Part shown: positions 33,434 to 45,244 of the stretch, piece by piece | Position numbering within the stretch: the first letter of the stretch is position 1 | Layout: each line of letters begins with the position of its first letter | Source: Ctenosaura bakeri | Taxonomy: Eukaryota; Chordata; Lepidosauria; Squamata; Iguanidae | Length of the DNA stretch: 64,000 bases | NCBI GenBank assembly: GCA_948474755.1 | Contig: CAOLHI010001012.1 | Location: forward strand, 124,001-188,000 | Direction of reading: 5' to 3' | Translations under genes and position numbers: made by a program | The notes under the pieces: generated by a model | What the model saw: only the letters and a program-made list of their open reading frames with translations | Databases searched by the model: none | What the model was told of the DNA's origin: nothing

Positions 33434-33434
33434 G
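33382..33434. repeat. (TCTA)n microsatellite
   Basis: About 13 TCTA units lie directly upstream of the SINE at 33438. Confidence 0.95.
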
Positions 33435-33437
33435 TCT

Positions 33438-34040
33438 GAGAGCCAGCATGGTGTAATGGTTTGAGTGTTATACTATGGCCCTTTCCGCAACTTTCCTGGT
33501 TCTGAAGTAATCGCGCAAGGATCCAGGGAAAGCCTCTTTCAGGAGGGAATCACTTCTACTGCACTCCCCTCTCCACTGACTGCCTGCTGGATGGGAGGAA
33601 GCACAATGGATCTGCTCCTCCATTCTGCAGCACAGCGTGGCAGTTTCCCAGGCTGCACTCAGGAAGGAAGTGCAGCCATTGTGCTTTCTGCCATTCTGCA
33701 CGATGGGTAAGTGCAGGATGGAGGCAGAAGACTCCACAATTGCATATCATTGTTGGGAGAAACCTGACAATGATTTAATCTGCAATTGCAAGGAATTGCC
33801 ACAGGATCATGATGAGATCGCAACAACATCATGCAGAACTGTTGTCACAATCCCGTGGCAATCCTGTGGCCGTTGCAGATTAGAGGTGCCTATGAATCTG
33901 GAGTCCAAGTTTCGATTCTCTGCTTGGCCATGGAAACTCACTGCATCACACACTCTTGGCTCCAGAAAACCCTGTGATAGGTTTGCCTTAGAACTGCCAT
34001 AAGTCAGAAACAACTTGAAGACACACATACACACAACATC
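33438..34040 (+). mobile_element. tRNA-derived squamate SINE, split by a MITE
   Basis: GAGAGCCAGCATGGTGTAATGG carries a box A-like head; after the insertion at 33477-33890 the copy resumes with GAATCTGGAGTCCAAG and box B-like TTTCGATTCTC, then CATGGAAACTCACTG and the 3' body ending CAGAAACAACTTGAAGACAC with an ACACACAACA tail. Removing the insert and one TAT triplet restores the expected SINE order. Confidence 0.8.
33477..33890. mobile_element. GGCC-TIR MITE of about 400 bp, copy C2
   Basis: Begins GGCCCTTTCCGCAAC, the shared terminus of the GGCC elements. The right end, TTAGAGGTGCC, is only weakly complementary. Flanking triplets are TAT on both sides (33474-33476, 33891-33893), matching the 3-bp duplications of family A. 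It shares TTTCCCAGGCTGC and GGAAGGAAG with 14571-14967. The frames inside are not protein-like. Confidence 0.62.
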
Positions 34041-34042
34041 TA

Positions 34043-34081
<39 letters not shown>
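34041..34081. repeat. (TGTC/TATC)n microsatellite
   Basis: About ten TCTG/TCTA units directly follow the SINE tail. Confidence 0.93.
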
Positions 34082-34150
34082 TATTTTTACCCAACTTTTC
34101 TCCCAAGGCTGAGAGGCAAGGTACCTTAAGGTGCATTAAAATATTAGAAA
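34082..34150 (-). repeat. LINE 3' end, minus orientation
   Basis: TTATTTTTACCCAACTTTTC then TCCCAAGGCTGAGAGGCAAG is the complement of the common LINE terminus. Confidence 0.4.
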
Positions 34151-34154
34151 GCCC

Positions 34155-34780
34155 ACTATAAATTATCAATATAATATTATGCATTGATTTAAATCACTTT
34201 AAACATGACATTAACACATAGTTTAAAACATTTAAAGAACAATGCATCCATTAGTTTATATAGCTGTTGGCGGTTAAAGGGCTGCATAAATAAAAAGTTT
34301 CTCGCTAGCTGGCAGAAGGACAACAGGGAAGAAACTAGACTAATCAGTCTTAGATTGGCTTTCCATAACTTAGGAGTGGATACCATGAAGGTCTTTTCCT
34401 GCATCCTTACTAAATGAACCTCTGAAAGTGGTTGGACTGAAAACAGGGCCTCTCTTACAGATGTTAAAATCAGCTCAAGCTGTACAGGGTGATGTGGTCT
34501 TTCAGATAACCTGGATTAAAATCATATAGGTTTTATGGTTTATAAAGTCTAGTCTTAAGCAAATGCTCACTCTGTTCATGTGGGGGCAAAAAAGGTAAAA
34601 GACAAAACATTGGTGGTTATGGCAAGCTTCATCAGCAATATTAATAGCCTTCCCTGCTCAATCCCTGACATTCAATATTGAGTCAGGAGGAACAAAGGGG
34701 TTTTCTGATCAATTGAATACAAACAGAAACCTCCATGGCATTTAGGAGGTGTTGCTACTGCTGGTTTGTTCCTTCTCTTC
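34155..34780. other. Anonymous non-coding DNA
   Basis: No recognisable gene or repeat. Confidence 0.4.
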
Positions 34781-34784
34781 TTTA

Positions 34785-35270
34785 TCTTCTTTTTTCTTCT
34801 TCTTTCATCTTTATTTATATCCTGCCTTGTCCCCAAAACTGTCACTTACAAATTACAAATTAAAACAAGTACAAATATAGCTAAACCTAAAACAATTCAA
34901 TTAGTACAATCAATAAAGTCCCCTCTTAAAAATTCTTTTTTAAAAAAAATCAGTTCTAACAACCTGTCAAAATAAAAATCTTTGCCTGGCAATGGAAGGG
35001 TAGCAAGGAGAGTGGCATTCTGGTCTCTGAGGAAAGGTGTTCCAGAGGCTAGGGGCAGCCACTGAGAAGGCCTTCTCTTGTGTCCCCACTGGTGATACCT
35101 ATGAAAGTGGCAGGTCTGAGAGAAGTGCCTCTGCTGAGGCTCTCAGGGACTGGGCAAGCTCGTAGGGCAAGGATAACAGCTTGTTAGGTAATCTGGATCT
35201 GAGATGTAGTAAATCATATCCAATACTCTGATTTATGCCCAGAAACAGACCAGCAGTCAGCCTTCACTAT
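34785..35270 (-). repeat. LINE 3' region, minus orientation
   Basis: Opens with TTTATTTATATCCTGCCTTG (complement of the LINE tail), an A-rich part, then AAAATCTTTGCCTGGCAATG, GTGTTCCAGAGGCTAGGGGC, GCCACTGAGAAGGCCTTCTC and GTGTCCCCACTGG. I recall this succession from a CR1/L2-clade LINE 3' region in lizards; a related copy is at 52300-52625. Confidence 0.55.
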
Positions 35271-35272
35271 AG

Positions 35273-36338
35273 AAGATATGGTAGCATCCGTCCTATTCAC
35301 ATATAACAAATGAAAACTGGGAGCTGAGTCTGAGGGTTTGGGGCTCCTGGAAGTGGAGCTTCTTTGAGGGTCTTCACTTCAAGAGTTTGACCCTCACATG
35401 ACCAAGATAAATGTCTTTATAGGAGTTTTGTGGCCCCTGAAAAGGAAGCATCAGCACAGATAACAAAGATATTTAACAGCTAATATGTATCAACCAGAAG
35501 GTTATTTTCCCCTCACCAAAAATTGGGGTTGAAACTTCCATAGCCATCTGACCTCCTTTCTCCACTTTCAGACAACTTTCAGTAGGATTATATCACTTGT
35601 CATTGTTTCCTGAGATTTCTCTCTACTGCGTAATTTAATTATTCCAGCTGAAGTGTCAGACTGTTAAGTGTATTATAAGCTAAAAACAGATCATAGTTTG
35701 CTCTGAAGTAATGGACTTATAATTTGTTTTTAACTATTACATGTAGCATGCACACACATGCATACATACACACATCAAAATTATCTGTAGGATTTTTATC
35801 TGCTTTGGGTTTTTTCTGCTTTATCTGCTTTGGGTTTTTTAAAAAGGAATATGTGCTACTGTGGAATTGTTGGTGAATTCCCAGAATTATAGCAGAACTG
35901 TTACAGAACAAGTGTGCAAGACATTTTGAAATTCTGACATTTAGTGGTAATAATAAACAAAACCAGCAGAGATTTTTTTTGGAGAGGCACTATTTCTTCA
36001 GATAAAATGAATTTGTTCCCTAGCATTCATTTCTGCACATTTTGAATAATAGTCACTAGATGTTTGACAATATGACAATGTCTACTTTTTCAATATTTTC
36101 TGTATCTCATACGTGCTTTCAGTGTTTGACCTCTGATAGGATTTGACAGGTGAACTAAGGTAAGATTTTTAGTACTGAAAAGTTACTGCTATCTAAAACA
36201 TTTATATGAAGAGAGAGAGAGAGAAGGAGAGAGAGAAAGACTACCAGGACCTTTGCAACAACAGTAAAAATTTGAGAATTGCTGAATTTTAAAGAATACT
36301 TGATATATTTGTCTCATGATAAAAAATGAACAGTTGAT
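35273..36338. other. Anonymous non-coding DNA
   Basis: No supported gene. A 17-bp direct repeat (ATCTGCTTTGGGTTTTTT) occurs twice at about 35798-35842, and a GA-rich run at 36211-36240. Confidence 0.45.
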
Positions 36339-36339
36339 G

Positions 36340-36480
36340 GCAGTCTATTTATTTAATTTATATCCCACTTGCTTTGGAGTTGGACCCAAGGCAGCTCACA
36401 TTTGAGTTAAAATAAGGCATATGAATTCAAAATCAGTAGTAAAAAAAAACAACAACAACTTACCATACTATATGAAAGCA
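36340..36480 (-). repeat. LINE 3' end, minus orientation
   Basis: TATTTATTTAATTTATATCC followed by GTTGGACCCAAGGCAGCTC is the complement of the common LINE terminus. Confidence 0.5.
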
Positions 36481-36484
36481 TTTG

Positions 36485-37530
36485 TATAGTATACCACACA
36501 AAAACATACAAAAATTCCAACTTTGAGGTTAACTTTCAGATTACAAATCTGCCCTATGAACTTTATGAAATTCTCATCATTTATTTAATTTCAGACCACA
36601 TCTAAGATTCAGTCCTAAATACTCTAAAGGAATTAAATGATGCCATGATTTTCAACATGGCTGGATAAGAAAATGGATGTTAATTCAGTGTTTTTAATAT
36701 GAAATTTCAAAATTTAATTTTGAAACAAAGTTTTAAAAAAAGACAAAAAGGAGGACAAAAGTGAACCAAAACACCACAAAACAACTAATTAAGTGTAGAA
36801 CAAATGCTGATATCATATTGCAATAGTATATAGTATGAAGTCCGTTTAAGTCCTTCCACAGACAGTGAAGAAGTGGCTCCCTCACTATACTGAAGTCTCT
36901 TGTTAACCTCAAAATCTGCTCCAGGGAGCTGTGGGATGCTCTGTAGTAGATTTTTAGGGAGCATTAGAGACTGCGCAGTGAGAAGAGGAGAAGGAAAACA
37001 TCCACTGCATGCAGAGCATTCAACTCGTGAAATGTTGGACCCTACCCATAGTCCTGTATCAATTGCTTCCACTGCTATCCCAAAAGGTGGGTGATTCATA
37101 GGTCCACCTATGATGCTGATGCCTCTGTGAAAGGCTGGGGAATTACTAGCAAAAAAAGGAGGCTGCAAGGGGGTGTGTGTGGGGGGGTTAACATAGCAGG
37201 ATCTTTTACACCTGTGTATGTCAGTACTAATGCAGAGATACAAGTTGGAAATTCAGAAATGTGTTGTTGTTGTTTTTTAAAAAAAGTTTTCTTTAGGGGA
37301 ATGTTTTGTTTCAGTTATTTGTATCACATTGATACAAGACCAAGTGGAGAAAAGGAAGGAAAAATTGGATAGCAAGAAGTTACGGTGATGTGGATGATAT
37401 TTACCTATTCTGCAGAGAAAAGACGAAGCAATGCAGCTCAGACTAAGGGTCCAAGGATAGTACAGGAATGGGAATTTGAGCAGCAGAGTGACAGAGTACT
37501 TCTGTACTACAAGTACTATAAATTGTCTGA
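36485..37530. other. Anonymous non-coding DNA
   Basis: No recognisable gene or complete repeat. Confidence 0.45.
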
Positions 37531-37534
37531 CAGG

Positions 37535-37714
37535 GGCCATTTCCGCACTAGCCTGTTATAGCGCGATGATTCCACTTTCAACATCGTCCGGAATCCTGGG
37601 GTTTGCAGTTTCGGGAGGGGCCAGCCGGCCCCTCCCGAAACTGCAAACCCCAGGATTCCGGACGATGTTGAAAGTGGAATCATCGCGCTATAACAGGCTA
37701 GTGCGGAAATGGCC
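37535..37714. mobile_element. Near-perfect palindromic GGCC-TIR MITE, copy B3
   Basis: Two 90-base arms are exact reverse complements except for one pair at the centre (A37623 opposite C37626). The ends are GGCCATTTCCGCAC and its complement. Arms contain CCACTTTCAACATCG and CCTGGGGTTTGCAGTTT, shared with the diverged copies B1 and B2. If the outermost bases G37534 and T37715 belong to the element, the flanks show a CAG duplication. The same peptide-like frame appears on both strands because of the palindrome and is not a gene. Confidence 0.9.
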
Positions 37715-37719
37715 TCAGA

Positions 37720-39285
37720 GTCAGGGTTTAAATACCCTTTGTCTGCCCTGAAAGAGAAAGTGTTAATGGTTCTCTGGAAGAACAAACAATTGGGTCCAGA
37801 ATGAACTAATGGTCTTACCATTAGGTGCCAAAGAACTGATGAGAATTGTGATAGCTCCTTAATGGCTGGGCAGGTGAGGAAACAAAGGAGAAATTTGATT
37901 GGAAGGAGAAGTGGGTTGAAGACAATCAGTTGCTCCATGGAGGTAGTTGCAGGTGCTATTGTTTCTGAAGGTTGAATCATTGAGGCAATATTGGCAAGCT
38001 CACTAACACCAGGGCTTCCCAACTGATTCTGTGACTATGCCCAGGCCATGCTCTGAAGTCTCATCTGATCTAGTTTTGCATGTGTTCAGCTAGTCCTCTT
38101 GGTTAGCATAGCTGTTCAGGCACACCAGTATATAAGTTATATTTTATGCCAATTAAAGAAGATTCACCAATTATATCAAATCATTGAGTTGGAATGTATA
38201 GCATGGCAACACTCAGTATGCAACAGAAGTGCAAAAATCTGTGGTAATGGCTATCAAATTTTGTCACAATAGTCAAGTAAAAAGTCAACTGTAAAACCCA
38301 TGCAGGTTCTCCAGTTGTTTCTTCCATTTATGTGTATTACTGATGGGCAAATTTCTTCCTGGATGTGAATATTTAAAAACACTAATTCTTATGGGATCAA
38401 TACATGAGGAATTCTCCTTTTCTCTGTCTCTTCATGTCTAACATTTGCAAAGAGCACTGACTGGATCCACAGTCACTCATATTTAAAGTAGATGCCCTGA
38501 AATCAGTGGGACAAGCTATTAATTATTAACTGAAATCCCACTCATTTCAGGCTAGTCTGCTGTAATCATGGCCTATTCTGGATGCAATCCATTGAGCTTG
38601 TGAAACTTATCATTGTTTTATTTCCTTGTGTTTCTTTATTACTAATATGCAAATAATATGTACTAATCAGACACTGAAACACTCAAACATGTGACTGTAT
38701 AAAGATCCATGTTGTACAGTGTTTGATCAGTGTTGAGGAGACATGAATGTGTGCATCAGTAAAAAGTACAAAAATAATCTCACACATCTGCATTCATGTA
38801 CAAGGATGGGAAACTTGCTTTTAAAATTATTTTTCAGTGTCTTATCAATGCAGTTGGGCATATCAATATTGAAGAAAGATGACAATGAACTCAAGGAAAC
38901 AAAAGCTGTAGCGAGCTGTCCAACTTCCAGGGAGTTTTAGAATTTATCTTACTTAAATAGGTATTCAGGAGGAGGAGGAGGAGGGCTGTGTAAGAACTGC
39001 AGAAATAACAGAAGAACATAACTTTAAAATTCTTCTTTATTCCAATTATTTCATCCCCCAAAAAGACACTTAAGACTCCCTTCCTTACTATGGGGGAGTT
39101 CATTAAGCAGTTCACTTAACCATCAGCACTGTTCTGGGAGAAGTGGTAATGCTGCACGAGGATATTATAGATCCTCATTTATCAGCCTGGTGTCTGGATG
39201 GCCATTGGGAATCAAAGTAGTGATAGTGTAAGGCATCGATAGAGTCCCAGGTTAGGGAAGGCTCTTCTAGATCCATGGCAGAAGA
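37720..39285. other. Anonymous non-coding DNA
   Basis: No recognisable gene or repeat. Confidence 0.45.
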
Positions 39286-39289
39286 AGCA

Positions 39290-39497
39290 GGACAATTTGT
39301 TGTCATATGAATTTATGTTGATTTTGACTTATAGCAACTCTTAACAAGATTTATTCAGAAGAGATTTTCCACGGCCTTCCTCTAAATTTGAAAGAGTATG
39401 ACTTATGCAAGATTACCCATTGGGTTTCCACAGCTGAATGGAGATTTGAACGCTAATCTCCCAGAGTCCTAGTCTAATACTCAGACCACTGACATAT
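39290..39497 (-). mobile_element. tRNA-derived squamate SINE
   Basis: On the minus strand: CAGTGGTCTGAGTATTAGAC, CTAGGACTCTGGGAGATTAG, a box B-like remnant, CCCAATGGGTAATCTTGC, and a body ending near ATAAGTCAAAATCAAC with a CAACAAATTG tail. Same layout as 22222-22395. Confidence 0.75.
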
Positions 39498-39499
39498 GT

Positions 39500-42400
39500 T
39501 GACTCTGCAGAAGGCCAATAGATTCCATAAAATTCATAACTTGTACATTATGGTATGGATAAATTGCAAAGTTCCTCTGGTGTTTGATATAATAGCATTC
39601 TAAGGAGAAACATTTGTAGTTAGATTAAGAATGCATACTCCAATGACAATGAAAAGTCTTTAAATCAATGGAAAGAACAATAGCAATAGTGTATTTTCTA
39701 GAGTGGGTTAAATAAATTGGTGGCCTTTCTAAAAATTAGAGGAGACAATAGGAACTGTACTTTGAAACTACCTGATGGGTTTCCTTTGGAAAGAGACTTC
39801 AAGAGGCAATTTTTCAAAGTGGTGATTTAGTGATTTATATTAATGGAAGTCGCATGGCTCTACTACTGAGTGACACTTTCAAAGTGCCCCCCTACTACTG
39901 TTCTCACCCAGCTCTCTCTTTGTCCTAATCCAGCTGTTTTCAGTACTGTGTCGAAGATTAAAAACAATTCTAATTTGCAGTATGAATCCTGTTGTGCCTG
40001 TGAAATCACATCGGTCTAATCGTTGATACTAATATTTAATTAAAGGAAACCAAATATACCTAGCCCACATTTAAAAGGGAAAAATGACTTCATGCTGGGT
40101 AATCCTCTGAATTACTCAATCAGTGGGACAAATGGCTTTTGACTTTTGAGGGAAAAAATCAATTTGTCAAAAGACACTAAAGGTCAAAAACACATGGTTC
40201 AATTCTTATGACCCCACTAAAGGCAATGATAAACGTGCCATAGTTTGTAATGAAACAAGAGTGGAATGAAAGGTGTTTGTCCTGAAATTCCTGTCAGGTA
40301 GAATGTCTGTTTCCTTAAATGATTTCATCTGCCTGTAGACACACAGGGACATAGTCAAAAACACAAATACAGACCCCAGAGGCAGAAACAGGTAAATCTT
40401 GTTTGCTTGAACATGCAAAATGAGGTGAAAAAGGGCTGATGCCATTTCATGAAGAGTTGGAAAAGTTGCTTTTTTTTTCTGAGGCAAAAAGGTCCTGCAT
40501 GTGTTTTTTTCATGCAGAAAGTTACTCTCAACATACTTCCTAAATAAAACTAGTTCTGTCCAAGAGCTGGTTCACACAGTTGTATTTTAACTATTGTACT
40601 TGCTGAATGACACTACAAAAGGATGCAGGCGTTAACGGGTTCTAGCCAGGTTCTGGGACTCCTGAAAGTTTCTTTGGGTTGGAATTCATATCTCTGTTAA
40701 GAGTTTAAGCCCTTGCAGATATCTTGCATCTGGAATACGAACAAAGCAACAATTGTGTGAGCAGAAGTTGATCAGGATTTTCACAGTTTGTGGAAAATGT
40801 TTCTGCACCAAATGTCTCTTTTTTTGTGAGAGAAAATGCATACTCCTCGCAAAAACAGAAGGATTGACTGGTTGATCAAACAGACACAAACAACCCATCC
40901 AATCCTTCTAATGTTTAAAAGTCCAGCCAGCAAAGCAAGAGCTGCTATAACTCAGCTGTGCAATTTGTGTTGGGGAAGTGACAGATAGTAATTACTCAAT
41001 TTCTCCAGCAGAATAATGAAATTTGCAAAGCAGAAACTGAACTACAACCATTCCCACACCCACCCATACACAAAGAGGGTCTAGCAGAGAAAGCAACAAG
41101 CTTTATTATCTTTGTAATATATATATATTTACTTAAAAATTAGTTTTGTATAGTCAAGCACAAGGGCTTATGGATGGGAGTGAGAGAAGAGGAAAAGGAT
41201 GTACGTTAGAGTAATGCAGAAAGAGAGTGGGAGGTGGTAAAGCAAACAGGAAGTCAACATAATGCAAACTAGCAATTAGTAAGTACAGTCATGTAAAGGT
41301 CACTAACTAACAATTTTGCAAAGGTTATTCTTACAAATTGAAATCACTCTTGAGATTAGCATAGAATATCTCACTATTTTGGAGAGAAGGAAAAACACAA
41401 TTTCATAGTCTCACATGTAAGCAGGAGACAATGAAAGATTTACATTCCCACTTTGCTTGCACATTATCTTATGCTGGCTTCTTCACTAAATCAAAGCTGT
41501 GCAAATAAGTACAAGTCACTTCTAACAGCATACAGAGATACAGATTAATTAAAAGAGAGATGGGAAGAATATCTCATCATTCACTGAAAATTAGCTGAAC
41601 TGGGTTGGAGAAGAAATTGTCTGTCACAATTCTTTATAAGTTAAGACCAAAGAGTTCTGGAAAAGTCCATTGTTTTTGACCATCCTGAAAAGCAGAATAT
41701 GTGGTAGGGGCACACTGTTATGCATCACACAAAACTCAATGTCCCAAAAAGGAATGATTGTAATAACACTTCTGTCTAGACTTTTCAAAATGGGGTGGCT
41801 TGGTTTGATTGCAAAAATAATTGGCACACATGTGGAGTGAGTTGATGGAAGCAGCTTAACCCAAACCAAATGCAAAAAAATAAGCTCAAATTGTATTTAG
41901 AGAGCTGATTTACATTAATTATCTATATTTTAAAAGCACAGAGACGCCTTAATAAAATCATTGTTTCTTTGTGAAAAATTAAGAACAGAGCATTTGCGTG
42001 CAACATTTGTCCTCATGAAATGGTTGTATTTCTAAAGAGTGTGTGTCTTCCAACTTATCAAAATGTTATATACTCATATTCAAGCACTTAAAGTTTTCTG
42101 GTGAAAATGTTTACTTTTGTAGTTTCAGAGTCTTAAAAAAATACCCAACTGGATATGGAAATCTTAATTAGGTTAAAAATGTTCACACTTCTCCATGAAA
42201 TTAAGCTCCATGGTTGGAATATATATTGAATTATTCACAAGATCAGGATGCATGCATCTCTGGTACAGGTAGATTAAAAAGTTCTCTTCAGAAGTATAGA
42301 AACATTTGAACTTGTTTGAAACTGACTCAACTGTATCTTCCTTCCTCTCCTCCTCCAGTGTGGATGAGAGGAGGACACTGAAAAATCAGCTTCTTGGTTT

Positions 42401-45100
42401 ACCATAAGTCAGAATCAAATCTATGGTCTGGTCTTCTTTCAAAATATCACAGTTTGAACTAGGCACATCTTGTCTCAGTTCACCATCAGCCTATGGTTAA
42501 TTCATACCAAGAAGTGAATGTTTTCCATTCTGTTATTACATCTCCCTGGAAGTAGAAAAGGGGGTACCTGGAGCTCCCTATGAGGAAAACTGCAGTATGT
42601 GAGAGGCACCAAAGTCCACCAGCTGGTATGCTGTTAAGAAGTGCATCAGGGAAGGAAGGGCAGAAATTTTCCTTTGCTCCTGCTCATGTTGCCATGCCTA
42701 TCAGCTTTTAAAAGATGCACTACTTAGTATTTATACTAGCAGAGTATAGCAGGCTAGTGCTGTGAGATAATGGCTGTTACAGGAATATCTAAAACTGCAG
42801 TTGTTTTTCCTGATCAACTATTGCTTAAGAATCAAGATTTCTCACTACAGAAAACCTCACTTATTACCACCTGGGACTTCCTGGAAAAAAGTTTTCAATT
42901 CATACCAATCTCTCCAACCAGTAGAGAAGGGAGAAATAATAAAGGAAGCTGGGCAGGCAATTTGGCCAAAAAAATTAAGATCTCATAATGCTGTAGACAA
43001 TCAGTCAATCAGAGATTTTTTTGCATGTGTGCCTCTGCTCACTTTGGGCTCTGGAGACATGGATGGAAATGAATACATTTTTTAAAGAATATATAATGTT
43101 TTAAAAATATTACTATCCTAGCACAAAAAGCTCTGGGCTCCTATCCTGATCCAGAAAAGAGATGTCAGAGCATCTCACTTGTTTAAACCATTTGTTTTCT
43201 GTTGTTGTTTGTTTGTTGGCTGCAATTTATCCTGGAACAAGAATAACTCAACTTCTAGGTAGGAACAAAATAGTTCTGTTTGTTCTCAGACTTGCCTCGG
43301 GATCACTCATGAAAAAGAGAACATCATGTGGATGCTTAGGAAAAACCTGAGAATTTTAGCAATACATAAAGGAACCAACAGGAGTATTTCTTCCATCTGT
43401 TTTTCATTCCGTTGTTTCAGGAAAACTATGAAAGATATTGAGGAGTTCCTAAATTTGATTACAGAAATCCCTAAAGTTCAGATGCAAGTCTGTTCAGGTG
43501 GCCATTATCGAGACTCTGTGAGTTGCCTGCCACTTGTTAGCTGAAAGAGCAAGAAACAGAAATGATCTCAAAGAAGGAAGGGCAGAGGTAAGACCAAAAC
43601 ACAGCAAAGCACACAGAGCTCTAAAAAAGCAACAGTTATCCATCTGTCTATTGCCCCCCCCTCCATTGATTCACATTACTACCTACAGTGTTGGTATAAT
43701 TTTCAACAGGGATGATGGGCACTGTTGGGAAGGAGGGCTTGTGTGGATTGAAGGGGAGAGATTTGATGTTGAGAGGGAATTTTCTTATCAAAGGGAAGCT
43801 CTCTTCCCTTGGAGAGGAAGCTGGGAGGTAATTCTGTTTCGGTTCAGATTTTGGTTCAAGCTGGAAAAGAGCTTAAAGAATTTAAGAGGTCACATTTTCT
43901 TTGAGACAGGTTTTCTGAGCTCTCAAGGTTTTCTACTGAGTATAGCTCATGTGAATTTAACTGCTCTCAAGCACCTTTTTGCATGTGTAGATTTTAGTCC
44001 AGCAGGGAAATCACCCACATTGCTCTTACTACCTTTGATACCAGGTCTTTTAAAAACCAACCAATATTACCCTTGATTCCAAAAACACCAGGGGCACACA
44101 TCTTGTCAGAAGGAGGAATGGCTCTGATGAAAAGTTCGTGACAGCTGTCTTCAGGCTTTGTCTCGTGCAATTAAATCAGAATATACATTTCATGCGGGGC
44201 TTGTGAAAGGCACCTGCTACGTGGTCAAATATACCATTATAAAAGGAGGAGAATAAACAACAAATAATCTTTAACTTGTAATTTCTACTTTCTTTTCAGT
44301 TGTGTTACCTTTTTGTTTCACTGATTACAAGTATTCAGTGTTTGTTTCCTTAATGGAAACTACCACAGGACTACCACAGGACTACCACAGAGCCTCTGAT
44401 CTTGAGCTCACAAAGCTATAGACTCACTTTTGTGCATGCCTACTTAAGACTGATAAAAATACCAAGTTTCCTGGGCTTCATCTAGGGTTACCTAGTCACA
44501 ACCAACTGAGACCCTAAAATTCCCAGGCCAAATCTGAGAGGCTGAGACAGTCCCTTGGTGATATGATGGGGGGGGCTTGATTTTGTATTAAGCAGCAACT
44601 GCAACTGTTGATAAGTTGTAATTCAAACAGAAAGAGAGAGAATATTTTTCCATTTGGAAGTTAAGACAGAAGCCCTAGCTAAAAGGTCTGTTCCCAGATC
44701 AAGATGAAATGAGAGGATCATTCCTTCTACTTTCACGTTATTATTTTGATAGGGAAAAAAAACACATACAAATTGCACTAAATCAAGGCTGACATTTGAA
44801 AATTGTAAGCAATTAAAATTTGCAAATTCCCAGAAAGCTGAACAGCTTAGGGACTTTTTTCCCCCAGGGGAAAAAAAAAAGACAGATGGACACAGACACA
44901 GACACATCACTGGAAGAAAGCTCTCCTAGGCAAGGTTTACACTCAACTCTTTCCTCTCACCCAGAACCGATCCCATGAAAACTGGAAAATTTGGACTCTT
45001 ACCTGCCAACCAGAGTTGACTCACAAAACTGGAGACTTAGGGAAGGGTCCTGAGATCTGGTAATCCTAATTCAATCAGAAGCTAGCGATAACTTGTGTAA
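39500..45100. other. Anonymous non-coding DNA
   Basis: The longest stretch with no supported feature. The 180-codon frame at 43534-44076 has no recognisable domain. A small tandem (ACTACCACAGG, three units) sits at 44363-44391. Confidence 0.45.
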
Positions 45101-45107
45101 TGTAACA

Positions 45108-45240
45108 GTTTTCAGAGGGGTAGCTCTGTCAGTCTGTTGCAGCAAAAATTACAAAAAGCCTTGTAGCATCATGCTATATTGTTTCTGCCATACGATTTCT
45201 GGACTGTACTCTAGTTCATGTGTTATGTGGGGAGGGAGGG
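45108..45240 (+). repeat. Possible decayed Penelope-type terminal repeat
   Basis: CAGTTTTCAGAGGGGTAGCT...GTCAGTCTGTTGCAGCAAAA...GCCTTGTAGCATCA...CTGCCATACGATTTCTGGAC resembles a widespread reptile repeat whose intact form, as I recall it, has a CTGATGA - stem - GAAA motif on the opposite strand. That motif is not preserved here. Confidence 0.4.
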
Positions 45241-45244
45241 AGAT

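Noticed and set aside
33637..34002. 121-codon frame spanning MITE C2 and the SINE
   Set aside because: It crosses an insertion boundary between two unrelated repeats, so it cannot be an ancestral gene.
33382..34081. Evenly spaced short repeats that could suggest a CRISPR array
   Set aside because: They are tetranucleotide microsatellites around a SINE; no unique spacers, and the genome is eukaryotic.
37516..38022. 168-codon minus frame over the palindrome B3
   Set aside because: The same peptide appears on the other strand because the DNA is palindromic; a structural artefact.
43534..44076. 180-codon plus frame in an otherwise empty region
   Set aside because: Low-complexity and biased composition, no domain, and no splice or promoter context that I can support.
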